Shown piece after piece: positions 7,280-16,478 of a stretch of 64,000 nt of DNA (position 1 is its first letter; each line of letters begins with the position of its first letter). Source of the DNA: Antarctobacter sediminis (lineage in GTDB: Bacteria > Pseudomonadota > Alphaproteobacteria > Rhodobacterales > Rhodobacteraceae); contig NZ_JAHUZG010000006.1 of assembly GCF_019218285.1 (NCBI RefSeq), forward strand, positions 1 through 64,000, given 5' to 3'. Under the pieces are notes generated by a model, which was not told where the DNA came from, did not search any database, and saw only the letters and a list, made by a program, of their open reading frames with translations. The translations under genes and the position numbers were made by a program.

Positions 7280-9094
7280 TTAGTCCTCCATCGCCTCAAG
7301 CTGATCGATGAAACCTTCGATCATCGACAGGCCCTTGTCCCAGAAGGTCGGGTCCGTGGCGTCAAGGCCGAAGGGGGCCAGCAGATCCTTGTGGTGTTTC
7401 GAACCGCCCGCCTTGAGCATGTCGAAATACTTGTCCTGAAAGCCTTCGGGGGCCTCTTCGTAGGCGGCGTAAAGCGCGTTCACCAACCCGTCGCCAAAGG
7501 CATAGGCATAGACGTAGAAGGGCGAGTGCACGAAATGCGGAATGTAGCACCAGAAGGTTTCGTAACCTTCCATGAACTCAAACGCGCCGCCCAGCGATTC
7601 CGCCTGCACCGACATCCAGAGCGCGTTGATGTCATCGGGGGTCAGCTCACCCGCGCGGCGCGCCTCGTGCAGTTTGCATTCGAAGTCGTAAAAGGCGATC
7701 TGGCGCACGACCGTGTTGATCATGTCCTCGACCTTGCCGGCCAGCAGAACCTTGCGCTCGGCGTCGTCCTTGGCGTTCTCCAGCATCTTGCGGAAGGTCA
7801 GCATCTCGCCAAAGACCGAAGCGGTCTCGGCCAGCGTCAGCGGGGTCGATGACAGCATTTCGCCCTGTCCGGCGGCCAGAACCTGATGCACGCCGTGGCC
7901 CAGTTCATGTGCAAGCGTCATGACATCCCGCGGTTTGCCGAGGTAGTTCAGCATGACGTAGGGATGCACGTCGGTGACGGTGGGATGGGCAAAGGCACCG
8001 GGGGCTTTGCCGGGTTTCACACCCGCGTCGATCCAGCCCTTGTCGAAGAAGGGCGTCGCAATCTCTCCCATGCGGGGATCGAAGGCGTTGTAGGCGTCCA
8101 TGACCATGGTCCGCGCCTCGTCCCAGCCGACCACGCGTTCGCTTTCCATCGGCAGGGGGGCGTTGCGGTCCCAGACCTGCATCACGTCAAGGCCCAGCCA
8201 CTTGCGCTTCAATTCGTAATAGCGGTGCGACAGGCGCGGGTAGGCGTTGACGACCGCATTGCGCAGCGCCTCGACCACCTCGGGTTCGACGCCGTTCGAC
8301 AGGTGGCGCCCGGTCTGGGCGGTGGGCATGCCGCGCCAGCGGTCAAGCACCTCTTTTTCCTTGGTCTGCGTATTGTGGACGCGGGCGAAGGTCTTGATGT
8401 TCTCGGCAAAGACGCTGGCCAATTCGCGGGCTGCGGCCTCGCGCTTGTCACGGTTCCGGTCGGTCAGCAGGTTTAGCGTGCCTTCGATGTTCAGCTCATC
8501 GCCGTCCACCTCGAAGGTCAGCCCGGCGATGGTTTCGTCGAACAACCGCTCCCATGCGTCACCCACCACGCCGAGGTCGTGGAGGAACTTTTCCAGTTCG
8601 TCGGAAAGCTGGTAGGGCTTCATCGCGCGCATCCGGTCAAAGGCGCGCTTATAGCGGTTCAGGTCGGCGTTTTCGGCAAAGAGCTTTTCGTAGTGCTCAT
8701 CGCCCAGCCGGTTGGCCTCGAGCGAGAAGAAGACCAGCGGCGTGGTGTAGTTGGTGATCTTTTCCTGGCAGTCGGACAGGAACTTGGCACGCTCGGCATC
8801 GGTGGTCAGCTGATAGTAACGCAGACCGGCGAAGGACATGATGCGGCCCGCCACGGACGAGATCTTTTCGTTGCGCTGTACCAGCGTCAGAAATTCGTCT
8901 GAGGTCAGCGTGTCCAGCTTGCCTTCGTAGTCTTCGGCAAAGCTGCGGCAGGCCTCTTCGAGCCAGTCGAGATCCCGTTTCAGTTCCGGCGCATCGGGCG
9001 AGGCATAGAGATCGGTCAGGTCCCATTCGGGCAGATCGCCCAGATCCTTGCCCCCGGCGCTGGCGTTGGCATCAAAGACGGGTCGCAGGGTCAT
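7280..9094 (-). CDS. pepF: Oligoendopeptidase F (M3 metallopeptidase)
   Basis: 604 residues, the normal length for PepF. The zinc motif HELGHGVH lies near residue 395 in MTLAHELGHGVHQVLA, with the downstream Glu ligand in LAETASVFGEM. These cytoplasmic enzymes cut oligopeptides of roughly 7-17 residues. The tail FVHSPFYVYAYAFGD is typical for the family. GGAGACACCCC precedes the ATG. It is transcribed alone and closed by its own terminator. Confidence 0.9.
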   Translation of the reverse strand: MTLRPVFDANASAGGKDLGDLPEWDLTDLYASPDAPELKRDLDWLEEACRSFAEDYEGKLDTLTSDEFLTLVQRNEKISSVAGRIMSFAGLRYYQLTTDAERAKFLSDCQEKITNYTTPLVFFSLEANRLGDEHYEKLFAENADLNRYKRAFDRMRAMKPYQLSDELEKFLHDLGVVGDAWERLFDETIAGLTFEVDGDELNIEGTLNLLTDRNRDKREAAARELASVFAENIKTFARVHNTQTKEKEVLDRWRGMPTAQTGRHLSNGVEPEVVEALRNAVVNAYPRLSHRYYELKRKWLGLDVMQVWDRNAPLPMESERVVGWDEARTMVMDAYNAFDPRMGEIATPFFDKGWIDAGVKPGKAPGAFAHPTVTDVHPYVMLNYLGKPRDVMTLAHELGHGVHQVLAAGQGEMLSSTPLTLAETASVFGEMLTFRKMLENAKDDAERKVLLAGKVEDMINTVVRQIAFYDFECKLHEARRAGELTPDDINALWMSVQAESLGGAFEFMEGYETFWCYIPHFVHSPFYVYAYAFGDGLVNALYAAYEEAPEGFQDKYFDMLKAGGSKHHKDLLAPFGLDATDPTFWDKGLSMIEGFIDQLEAMED

Positions 9095-9147
9095 GGGGTG
9101 TCTCCTTTGTCTGTTTGGTCATCAGCTAAGGCGCGCGTTGCGGCGCT

Positions 9148-10008
9148 TCAACTGTCGAAACGGTAGAGGCGGGCCGGATTCTCGGTGAAAATCCGGTTTT
9201 GCGTGGCGGTATCGGGCAGCGCGTCCAGCAGGGTGTTCAGCTCGGTGCCCGCATCGGGCATGGAGGCGGCACCCAGCATCAGGTGCGGCCAGTCCGATCC
9301 CCACAGCAGGCGTTCGGGGTTGGCCTCGGCCAGTCTGCGGAACAGGGTGCCCGGCTCTGGCGTGTGGCGATAGGCAGCGGAAAGCTTGGTCCAGGCCTGA
9401 CCCTCGGCCAGCAGGCGTTCCAGCGCCTTTTGCCCATCGGTCACGCCAAGCGCGGGGTCGGGCCAGGCGGCATGGTCAAAGACCACCTCGACCGGAAGGT
9501 CGGCGACCTGTGGGGCCAGTTCCGAGAGGTGAAGGTGGGAATGGGCCAGCATCTCGACATGCAGGCCATGGGCGGCCAGCATGGGCGCCATGGATCTCAT
9601 GCCCTCCCAACTGAGCAATCCGCCGTGGACATAATTCAGCCGGACGGCGCGGGCGCCCGCCTGCGCCAGCGCGGCGATCTCATCCTCGGTGGCACCATCG
9701 CGGACAAGCACCACGGCGACATGGCCGGGGCCCATACGGCGGACGGCCTCCAGTGTGATCGCATTGTCGGGGCCATAGAGGATCGAATGCACCATGACGG
9801 CGCGGGTGCAGCCAAGTGCGGATTGATGACTGCGAAACCGGTCCAGCCAAACGTCCAGCGTACCGGGCTGGGGCCGTTCGACAGCCTTGTCCCACAGCGG
9901 GAAATCATCGCCCACCGGATGCACATGCGCGTTGACCGCATCGGCGGGCAAGGCGGTGCGCAGCGGGGTCAGCGTTTCGGGCGGCGGGGCGGAAAGCGGC
10001 AGAGTCAT
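9148..10008 (-). CDS. Amidohydrolase family (PDC hydrolase-like) protein
   Basis: 286 residues, TIM-barrel amidohydrolase of the 2-pyrone-4,6-dicarboxylate lactonase/fuconolactonase type. VNAHVHPVGD near the start carries the HxH motif, VVFDHAAWPDP the middle His, and LLWGSDWPHL the Asp and His at the end of the barrel. It probably opens a lactone or dicarboxylate ring; substrate unknown. The start at 10008 is taken because the domain begins soon after, while the longer reading frame upstream overlaps the outer-membrane protein gene. Confidence 0.7.
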   Translation of the reverse strand: MTLPLSAPPPETLTPLRTALPADAVNAHVHPVGDDFPLWDKAVERPQPGTLDVWLDRFRSHQSALGCTRAVMVHSILYGPDNAITLEAVRRMGPGHVAVVLVRDGATEDEIAALAQAGARAVRLNYVHGGLLSWEGMRSMAPMLAAHGLHVEMLAHSHLHLSELAPQVADLPVEVVFDHAAWPDPALGVTDGQKALERLLAEGQAWTKLSAAYRHTPEPGTLFRRLAEANPERLLWGSDWPHLMLGAASMPDAGTELNTLLDALPDTATQNRIFTENPARLYRFDS

Positions 10009-10045
10009 GCGGCGCAAGCTGCCACGTCGCGCGCCGGGGCGCCAG

Positions 10046-10912
10046 TCAGAAGCGGTGTTCCAGCGTGAGGTGAAAGGCGCTCCCCGCCGCGCCATCGGTG
10101 GCAGCGAAAAGCACGCTGGTCTCGGGCCGCAGTTTGTAATCCAGCGCGATGCCATAGGCGTCATCCCTGGCGCCTTCGGCGAATTCGCCAAAGACCATCA
10201 TGTCCAGCTTGGTCGTGACGGGAAAGACCACGTCCAGCGCCAGCGCATCAGGGCGATCATTGACCTCGGGGTGCAGCCAGGCGATGCCCACATCCAATTG
10301 CCCAAGGTCGAAACGCCCGCCGATCTTGGCATTGATGCCGTCGTGTTTCATGTCGCGGGACGACACGGTTTCGACGGCCGCCGCCAGTTGCCAGCCCTCG
10401 CCATTGTAGGCGACGGCAAAAGAGGCCGAGCGGAAACTGCCCTTGACCGCGTCATGCAGCGAAACCGCCACATCGGTCCGGCCATAGCTTTGCTGGTAGG
10501 ACAGCCCCCAAGGGACGGCAGTGCGGCGCATGGCCTCGACCGTGGTGTGGGCGCGGGCGTATTCGGCGCGTTCATAGGCAAGATAGGGAGCCGCGCGGGT
10601 AAAGACCGAGGGCAGGACCTGATCATAGGCCGGGCGCACGACGCCGATCCGCCATGTGTCATCCCAGGCCAGCGCGGCATAGGTCTCATGCGGGCGTTTG
10701 CCATCAAGCCCAAACAGGACCGTCCCCAGCTCAAGGCTCAGCGGGTAGCGCCGGGTGATCGGGATCGTCGCCGTTGCGTCGATATAGCCGATACCGCTGC
10801 CGCCATCGACATCATGGGCGCTGATGCTGACCGCGCCGTCAAAGCTGAAGGACTGGGCAAAGGCGGCAGCGGGGCAAAGCAGCCCGAGCGAGAGCAGTAG
10901 GGGGCGAAACAT
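10046..10912 (-). CDS. Outer-membrane beta-barrel (porin-like) protein
   Basis: 288 residues. A signal peptide (MFRPLLLSLGLLCPAAAFAQ) is followed by alternating hydrophobic and polar strands rich in Tyr and Gly. The protein ends in HLTLEHRF, a terminal aromatic after alternating residues, as needed for assembly into the outer membrane. It has the composition of a small porin of the kind common in Rhodobacterales. No ligand can be named. It is followed by the amidohydrolase gene after about 37 bases on the same strand. Confidence 0.65.
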   Translation of the reverse strand: MFRPLLLSLGLLCPAAAFAQSFSFDGAVSISAHDVDGGSGIGYIDATATIPITRRYPLSLELGTVLFGLDGKRPHETYAALAWDDTWRIGVVRPAYDQVLPSVFTRAAPYLAYERAEYARAHTTVEAMRRTAVPWGLSYQQSYGRTDVAVSLHDAVKGSFRSASFAVAYNGEGWQLAAAVETVSSRDMKHDGINAKIGGRFDLGQLDVGIAWLHPEVNDRPDALALDVVFPVTTKLDMMVFGEFAEGARDDAYGIALDYKLRPETSVLFAATDGAAGSAFHLTLEHRF

Positions 10913-11012
10913 GGGCAGCAGAATCCCGCGGTTAAGACCGTGCAATGAATCCACAACGGTCCGACAGCCGCCAGTCGGGAAAACCGGACAGGGGGGCTGT
11001 GTGGCTTTCCCG

Positions 11013-12605
11013 TCAGCCGTAGACGGCCAGCATCTCGCGCAGATGGTCCAGTGTGTTGGCCTCTTGCGGGGTCTTGTCATGGCGCCAGCGGGCCATGCGC
11101 GGGAACCGCAGGGCGATGCCCGACTTGTGGCGCGGGCTTTCCTGAATACCCTCGAAAGCGATCTCAAACACATGTTCCGGGCGCACCTGCCGAACCGGAC
11201 CAAAACGTTGCAGCGTGTTCTTGCGGACCCATTTGGTGATCTCGTCGAATTCGGCATCGGTCAGGCCGGAATAGGCCTTGGTAAAGGGGATCAACTGGTT
11301 CCCCTGCCAGACCGCAAAGGTGAAATCGGTGAAAAGATTGGCGCGTCGGCCATGGCCCTGCTGGGCATAGATCATCACCGCGTCCACGGTCAGCGGGTCC
11401 AGCTTCCATTTCCACCAGTCACCCTTCCTGCGGCCCGACAGGTAGGGGCTGTTGCGCCGCTTCAGCATCACGCCTTCGGCGCGTTCCTCGCGGGCAGTGG
11501 CGCGGATCCCGGCCAGCGTTGCCCAATCGTCAAAGGCAATGCGGGGAGAGGCACGGACAGCGGTCTCGGGCGGGAGGCCTGTCAACAACTGGTCCAGCCG
11601 GTCACGGCGCTGCGCCAGAGGTTGGTCCCGCAGGTCTTGGCCCGCGTCCTCCAGCAGGTCATAGGCCAACATGATGACGGGGGCCTCTTTCAGCAGTTTC
11701 CGGGGCACGGTCTTGCGCCCGATGCGCGGTTGCAGCGTGTTGAAGGGCATGGGCTGTTGGCCGTCCCAGGTTACGATTTCGCCGTCCAGAACGGTGCCGG
11801 GCGGCAGGAAATCGGCGGCGCGGGCAAATTCCGGAAACCGGTCGGTCATGAGGTCTTCGCCCCGCGACCAGACGTGATGCGCCGCGTCGCGCAGGATCAA
11901 CTGGCCCCGGATGCCATCCCATTTCCATTCCGCCTGCCAGTCCTGCGGGTCGCCAAGCGCCTCGGGCGGGCCATCCAACTGATGGGCAAGGTAAAACGGA
12001 TAGGGGCGGCTTTGGTCGGCGGTAGGGTCTTCGGCCTCGATCAGGGCGTGATAGCTGGTGGTTTCGGGGGTCCAACTGCCCATCAGTTTGTGCGCCAGAA
12101 CGGCTTCGTCCTGACCGGTGGCCTGCGCCAGAGCGCGAGTCATCAGTTTGCGGCTGACACCGATCCGAAATCCGCCGGTGATCAGTTTGTTGAACAAAAA
12201 GCGCTCGGTCGGATCCAGCTGGGTCCAGGCGTCCAGAATAGGGTGTTTCCGATCCTCGGCAGGCAGGTCATGAAGGTCGCGCAACAGGTTGATCCAATGC
12301 GATAATCCGTAATCGGTGACTGCGGTCGACGGCGGCAGGATCAGCGCGATGGTTTCGGCAAGGTCGCCGACGATCGGATAGGCTTCTTCAAACAGCCACA
12401 GTGGGATGCCCGCCTGTTCGGCCGCCCAACTGCGCAACTCGGTTGTGGTGACGGCGCGTTTCGGCCTTCGCCCGGAAAACAGCGCGATGCACCACAGCCT
12501 GTCTTCCTCTGGAGCCCGCGTGAAATACTCGGCCAAGGCCTTTGTTTTCACGGTGGTTTTCGTCGTTTGGTCGATCTCGTCAAAGAGCGCGGCAAATTGT
12601 TTCAT
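11013..12605 (-). CDS. ATP-dependent DNA ligase (ligase-associated DNA damage cluster type)
   Basis: 530 residues. The nucleotidyl-transfer motif WKWDGIR holds the catalytic Lys at about residue 228, followed by DGEIVTW (motif III region), EGVMLKRRNSPY (motif IV) and WWKWKLDP (motif V). The N-terminal helical domain precedes the adenylation and OB domains, as in bacterial LigB/LigC-like enzymes that accompany an exonuclease. It seals nicks during repair. Its start ATG overlaps the exonuclease stop codon (ATGA), so the two are translationally coupled. Confidence 0.85.
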   Translation of the reverse strand: MKQFAALFDEIDQTTKTTVKTKALAEYFTRAPEEDRLWCIALFSGRRPKRAVTTTELRSWAAEQAGIPLWLFEEAYPIVGDLAETIALILPPSTAVTDYGLSHWINLLRDLHDLPAEDRKHPILDAWTQLDPTERFLFNKLITGGFRIGVSRKLMTRALAQATGQDEAVLAHKLMGSWTPETTSYHALIEAEDPTADQSRPYPFYLAHQLDGPPEALGDPQDWQAEWKWDGIRGQLILRDAAHHVWSRGEDLMTDRFPEFARAADFLPPGTVLDGEIVTWDGQQPMPFNTLQPRIGRKTVPRKLLKEAPVIMLAYDLLEDAGQDLRDQPLAQRRDRLDQLLTGLPPETAVRASPRIAFDDWATLAGIRATAREERAEGVMLKRRNSPYLSGRRKGDWWKWKLDPLTVDAVMIYAQQGHGRRANLFTDFTFAVWQGNQLIPFTKAYSGLTDAEFDEITKWVRKNTLQRFGPVRQVRPEHVFEIAFEGIQESPRHKSGIALRFPRMARWRHDKTPQEANTLDHLREMLAVYG

Positions 12606-13612
12606 GACGGGTTGTCGCCCTCCGCATCCTCCTCGCCGCCGAATTCGGTCGGGACAATGGCCGCGTCATAGCCTGCCTCTTTCAACCAGCGAGAGAAGAT
12701 TTCGGTGTAACCATGTGTGACAAATACCTTTTCTGCGCCTGTCGCTTTGATGGCGTCTTGCAGCCCGGGCCAGTCTGCATGGTCAGAAATGACAAACCCC
12801 CGGTCCATGGCGCGCCGCCGCCGAATGCCGCGCAGCCGCATCCAGCCCGAGGCGAACCCGGTGGAGGCGGGGCCGAACTTGCGGGCCCATGTGCTGCCAA
12901 GCGCCGAGGGCGGCGCCAGCACCAGCGCGCCCTTGTGGTCCTTGACTTTGGTTTCCGGCGTGACGGGAATGGTGTCCGGCAAGGCGTATCCTTGCGCGCG
13001 CAGCACGGCATTGGTGGCCTCGACCGCGCCATGTGTCAGGATCGGGCCTTGGGGGGACAGCAGAGACAGCAGGCGCTGTGCCTTTCCCAACGAATAGGCC
13101 CCCAACATCGTGACGCGGCCCGCCGCGGCATTGGCCGCCCACCATGTGTTGATTTCTTCTGCGACCTCGTCCTGCGAGGGCCAGGTAAAGACAGGCAAAC
13201 CAAATGTGCATTCGCTGATGAAGGCATGGCAGCGAACCGGTTCGAAAGGTTCGGACAGTCCGTCCTGAGTTACCTTGTAGTCGCCCGACACCACCCAGAC
13301 CTCGCCGCCGACCTCGACCCGGATTTGCGCAGAGCCGGGCAGGTGGCCCGCCGGGTGAAAGGACACGGTTGCGCCGCCGATGCGGCGCGGCTGACCATAG
13401 GGGATGGCCTCTGCCGTGATCGCGCCCAACCGGTGCCGGATCACCGGCAGCGCGCCGGTGGTGGCCAGATAGCTGCCATGGCCGGGCCGGGCATGGTCCG
13501 CATGGCCATGGGTGATCAGCGCCCGCTTGACCGGGCGCCACGGGTCGATGTGGAAATCCCCCGCCGGACAATAGATGCCGCGGTCCGTGAAGGTCAGAAC
13601 GGGTTGGCTCAT
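12602..13612 (-). CDS. Ligase-associated DNA damage response exonuclease (metallo-beta-lactamase/beta-CASP fold)
   Basis: 336 residues. THGHADHARPGH near residue 35 is the metal-binding HxHxDH motif; FHPAGHLPGSAQI, SGDYKV and SDHADWPGL supply further metallo-beta-lactamase and beta-CASP residues, as in Pso2/Artemis-type nucleases. It is the first gene of a two-gene unit with the ligase. In many proteobacteria this set also contains an Lhr-type helicase and a phosphoesterase; neither is in this window next to the pair. Confidence 0.8.
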   Translation of the reverse strand: MSQPVLTFTDRGIYCPAGDFHIDPWRPVKRALITHGHADHARPGHGSYLATTGALPVIRHRLGAITAEAIPYGQPRRIGGATVSFHPAGHLPGSAQIRVEVGGEVWVVSGDYKVTQDGLSEPFEPVRCHAFISECTFGLPVFTWPSQDEVAEEINTWWAANAAAGRVTMLGAYSLGKAQRLLSLLSPQGPILTHGAVEATNAVLRAQGYALPDTIPVTPETKVKDHKGALVLAPPSALGSTWARKFGPASTGFASGWMRLRGIRRRRAMDRGFVISDHADWPGLQDAIKATGAEKVFVTHGYTEIFSRWLKEAGYDAAIVPTEFGGEEDAEGDNPS

Positions 13613-13710
13613 GCGGCCAAGATAGGCGAGAATTCCCGCTGTGCCAGCCTGTGCGGGTCTTGCGCTTTGGCTGGTGTGCTGTGCAGATGGCGCCGGAAAA
13701 GGAGAGCTTC

Positions 13711-14484
13711 ATGGGACATGCTGATTTCAGGAAACGGGTCCGCGAAGGCGCGCCGCTGGCCGGAACTTTCGTCAAGACCCCCGCCGTGTCGGTGATCGAG
13801 GTGCTGGCGCAGTCGGGGCTGGATTTCCTGTGCCTTGACGCGGAACACGCGCCGTTTGACCGGGCCTCGCTGGATGCCTGCATGGCCGTGGCGCGGGCGC
13901 TGGATTTCCCGGTGCTGGTGCGCGTGGGCGACAGCAGCCCGCGCGAGATCCTGCAAGCGCTGGACTACGGCGCGGTCGGTGTCGTGGTGCCGCATGTGGA
14001 AACCGTCGAACAGGCCAAGTCGGTGGCACGCGCCGCGCATTTCGGCCTGCATGGGCGCGGTTTCGCCGGATCGACCCGCTGGGCTGGCTATGCCACCCGC
14101 CCGATGAACGAGGTGCTGGCGCAGGGGCGTGAGGAAACCGTGGTGCTGGCGCAGATCGAAGAACCGGGCGCCGTGGATATCTGCGAAGAGATCGCCGCCG
14201 TCGAAGGTGTGGACGGGCTGTTTGTCGGGCCGGTGGACCTGTCGGTGGGCTACGGCTACGAAACCGCCGACAATGACGAGGTCAAGGCGGCGCTGACCCG
14301 CGTTGGCGCGGCTTGCAAGGCTGCGGGCAAGGGCTATGCCAGCTTTGTGGGCACCGGCGGATTGGCGCAGGACTGGGCCAAGGCCTATGGCGTGAACATC
14401 TTTTGCATTGCTTCGGAACACGCGTGGATGCGGGCCGGTGCAGCCGAGGCCGCGCGCGCTGTTCACGAGATCGGATCTGACTGA
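13711..14484 (+). CDS. HpcH/HpaI family aldolase
   Basis: 257 residues, class II aldolase of the 2-keto-3-deoxy acid type. FLCLDAEHAPFD contains the conserved DxEHxP, GRGFAGSTRWAGYA the substrate loop, IEEPGAVD the metal-binding Glu and VGPVDLSVGYG the metal-binding Asp. It splits 2-keto-3-deoxy acids to pyruvate and an aldehyde; the exact substrate is not shown. AAAAGGAG nine bases before the ATG at 13711 fixes this start over an upstream in-frame ATG. Confidence 0.8.
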   Translation: MGHADFRKRVREGAPLAGTFVKTPAVSVIEVLAQSGLDFLCLDAEHAPFDRASLDACMAVARALDFPVLVRVGDSSPREILQALDYGAVGVVVPHVETVEQAKSVARAAHFGLHGRGFAGSTRWAGYATRPMNEVLAQGREETVVLAQIEEPGAVDICEEIAAVEGVDGLFVGPVDLSVGYGYETADNDEVKAALTRVGAACKAAGKGYASFVGTGGLAQDWAKAYGVNIFCIASEHAWMRAGAAEAARAVHEIGSD

Positions 14485-14520
14485 CAAGTGCAGGCAGGGG
14501 GCGCAACCCCTGCCAAACCC

Positions 14521-15486
14521 TCAGGCGCGCAGCGCGGTCGTGCCTTCGCTGGCGGCGTCGAAATGGGCGGCGATCTCGGACAGGACGCGGTCGCGGATAT
14601 GCGGGCTTTCCATCAGGATCTCATGCTCGCCGCCATCGACCATATCCAGCCGCCCGTTACGCCAGCGCGCCATGCGCGAGCGGATGCGGTCGATGTCGAC
14701 GATCCGTTCGTTGGTGCCGCAGTAACAGATGCAGGGTTGCACCGGTGAGGGGCGTCGCGACAGGCGGCGGGTTTCGGCCAGCGCCTCATGCAGCCAGTGC
14801 AGCGAAGGCCCGCCCAGTTGCAATTCGGGGATGGCAAGCACCTGACGGCGCATGAAATCCCAGTGTTCTGTGTCGGTGGTCAGCAGGTTGTTGTCAAAGG
14901 CGCTGGAGGCCACGTAGCTGTCGACCCCGGTGCCGGGGGCAAAATGATGGCTCAGCCCCATGGTCTTGGAGATGCGAGAGATCGCCCATGCGGCAGGGCG
15001 AACGGGGTCGGCGATGCGGATGCCCCACATCGGGCCGGTAAAGACACAAGAGGCCACGTCCAGCCCGTCATAGACCGCGCGCAACCCAATGCAGCCGCCC
15101 ATCGAATGTCCGATCAGATGGCGGGGGCCGGGCAGGCCAAGGTCATCGGCCAGTTGCACCATCGTGGCGACATCGCGCTGATAGTCTTCGAACACGGCGA
15201 CATGGCCGGTGCGCGGTTCATCCAGCATCCGGTCGGCAAGCCCCTGGCCGCGCCAGTCGATGGCAAGGACGTGATACCCGGCATCTGACAGGAAACGGCC
15301 GACGCGGCCATATTTTTCAACATATTCCGTGCGGCCGGGAAACATGAAAACCGTGCCCCGCGCCCCTTTGCTTGCATAATGCGCGATGCGCACGCGCAAC
15401 CCGTCCGAGGCGGTCATCCACCAGGCGCGGGAATCTGCCGGACCTTCGGCAAGGTCGGCGTGGAAGGGCGCGGGGACGGCCGTCAT
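14521..15486 (-). CDS. Alpha/beta hydrolase (monoacylglycerol lipase-like)
   Basis: 321 residues, serine hydrolase. MFPGRTEYVEKY is the oxyanion-hole region, IDWRGQGLADR the typical monoglyceride lipase/lysophospholipase string, and IGHSMGG the nucleophile elbow; DGGEHEILME holds the catalytic His. The start codon overlaps the stop codon of the SCP2 gene by one base (TGATG), so the two are translated together, which hints at a lipid substrate. Confidence 0.75.
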   Translation of the reverse strand: MTAVPAPFHADLAEGPADSRAWWMTASDGLRVRIAHYASKGARGTVFMFPGRTEYVEKYGRVGRFLSDAGYHVLAIDWRGQGLADRMLDEPRTGHVAVFEDYQRDVATMVQLADDLGLPGPRHLIGHSMGGCIGLRAVYDGLDVASCVFTGPMWGIRIADPVRPAAWAISRISKTMGLSHHFAPGTGVDSYVASSAFDNNLLTTDTEHWDFMRRQVLAIPELQLGGPSLHWLHEALAETRRLSRRPSPVQPCICYCGTNERIVDIDRIRSRMARWRNGRLDMVDGGEHEILMESPHIRDRVLSEIAAHFDAASEGTTALRA

Positions 15487-15776
15487 CAGGCCAGTACCTG
15501 CGCCAGGCGCATCGCGGCAGACATATCGCCATCAATGGCGAGTTTGCCGGACATGAATGCGGAGGTGGGATCCAGTTCGCCTTCGACGATGGCGAGGAAG
15601 GTTTCGGCGTTTGCGGTCAGGGTCACGTCGGCCTCTTCATCACCGGCATGGGCGCCGTTTTCGTCGATGATCAGGCTGCCTTCGTCCTCAATGGTCATTT
15701 TCGCGGTTCCGTCGAATCCGTTTCCGCCCATTTTTTCATTCAGGGCGGTGACGGCCGCGTTAACAGTGTCGCTCAT
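15486..15776 (-). CDS. SCP2 sterol-binding domain protein
   Basis: 96 residues consisting of one SCP2 domain: GTAKMTIEDEGSLIIDE, ADVTLTANAETFLAIVEGELDPTSAFMSGKL and IDGDMSAAMRLAQVL are the standard strands and C-terminal helix. Such stand-alone proteins bind lipids or acyl-CoA in the cytoplasm. It is coupled to the hydrolase that follows. GGAGCG precedes the ATG. Confidence 0.85.
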   Translation of the reverse strand: MSDTVNAAVTALNEKMGGNGFDGTAKMTIEDEGSLIIDENGAHAGDEEADVTLTANAETFLAIVEGELDPTSAFMSGKLAIDGDMSAAMRLAQVLA

Positions 15777-15865
15777 TTTCGCTCCTCAAGCTTGCTCTCA
15801 TAATCGTGCGCTGGCCAACTGGCGTTCAGACGCTACACTCGGCACATGTTATGAGGACGGCACTT

Positions 15866-16417
15866 ATGGATTACAAACGTATCCTCGCGGCATTACTGGC
15901 CCTAGTCATGATTTCCCTACCCGTCGCCGGGAGGGCGGAAAATCGCGTGGCGGACCTGCTGGCGGAACTGCGCGAGGCCGAGACGGAAACCGCCGCGCTC
16001 CGGCTGGAAAACCAGATCGTGGCCGAGTGGTCCAAGTCGGGTTCGGCCAGCATGGACCTGTTGCTAAAGCGCGGACGCGACGCGCTGGAGGTGCAGAATT
16101 TCACCGCCGCGGTTGAGCATTTCCGAGCCCTGACCGATCATGCGCCAGAGTTTGCCGAAGGCTGGCACGGGCTGGCGCTTGCCTATTTCGGGGCCGAACG
16201 CTTTGGTCCGGCGATGGATGCGCTGGAGCGAGTTCTGGCGCTGAACCCCGATCACTTTCCGGCGCTGCGTGGCGTTGGCGCGATCAACGAACGGGTGGGA
16301 AATCCGACCCTTGCCTACCGCGCCTTCGAGAAGGTACTTGAACTCAGGCCGCATGATCCCGACGTCCAACAGGCGATGGATCGGCTTGAGCGCGAAGCCA
16401 TCGGCATCACGCTTTGA
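15866..16417 (+). CDS. Exported TPR protein
   Basis: 183 residues with an N-terminal hydrophobic segment (ILAALLALVMISLPVAGRA) that reads as a signal peptide. Two to three tetratricopeptide repeats follow, for example AAVEHFRALTDHAPEFAEGWHGLALAYF and AMDALERVLALNP. It is a likely periplasmic or membrane-attached scaffold. An ATG 15 bases upstream (15851) is also in frame; GAGGA lies nine bases before 15866. No partner can be named. Confidence 0.7.
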   Translation: MDYKRILAALLALVMISLPVAGRAENRVADLLAELREAETETAALRLENQIVAEWSKSGSASMDLLLKRGRDALEVQNFTAAVEHFRALTDHAPEFAEGWHGLALAYFGAERFGPAMDALERVLALNPDHFPALRGVGAINERVGNPTLAYRAFEKVLELRPHDPDVQQAMDRLEREAIGITL

Positions 16418-16478
16418 CGAGGCAGGGGGCGCGGCGCTGACGATTGTCGGGGCACGCCCGGGACAATAGGCGGCCCCA

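Noticed and set aside
10824-12305. 493-residue plus-strand reading frame opposite the DNA ligase
   Set aside because: Antisense shadow; the ligase motifs are on the minus strand.
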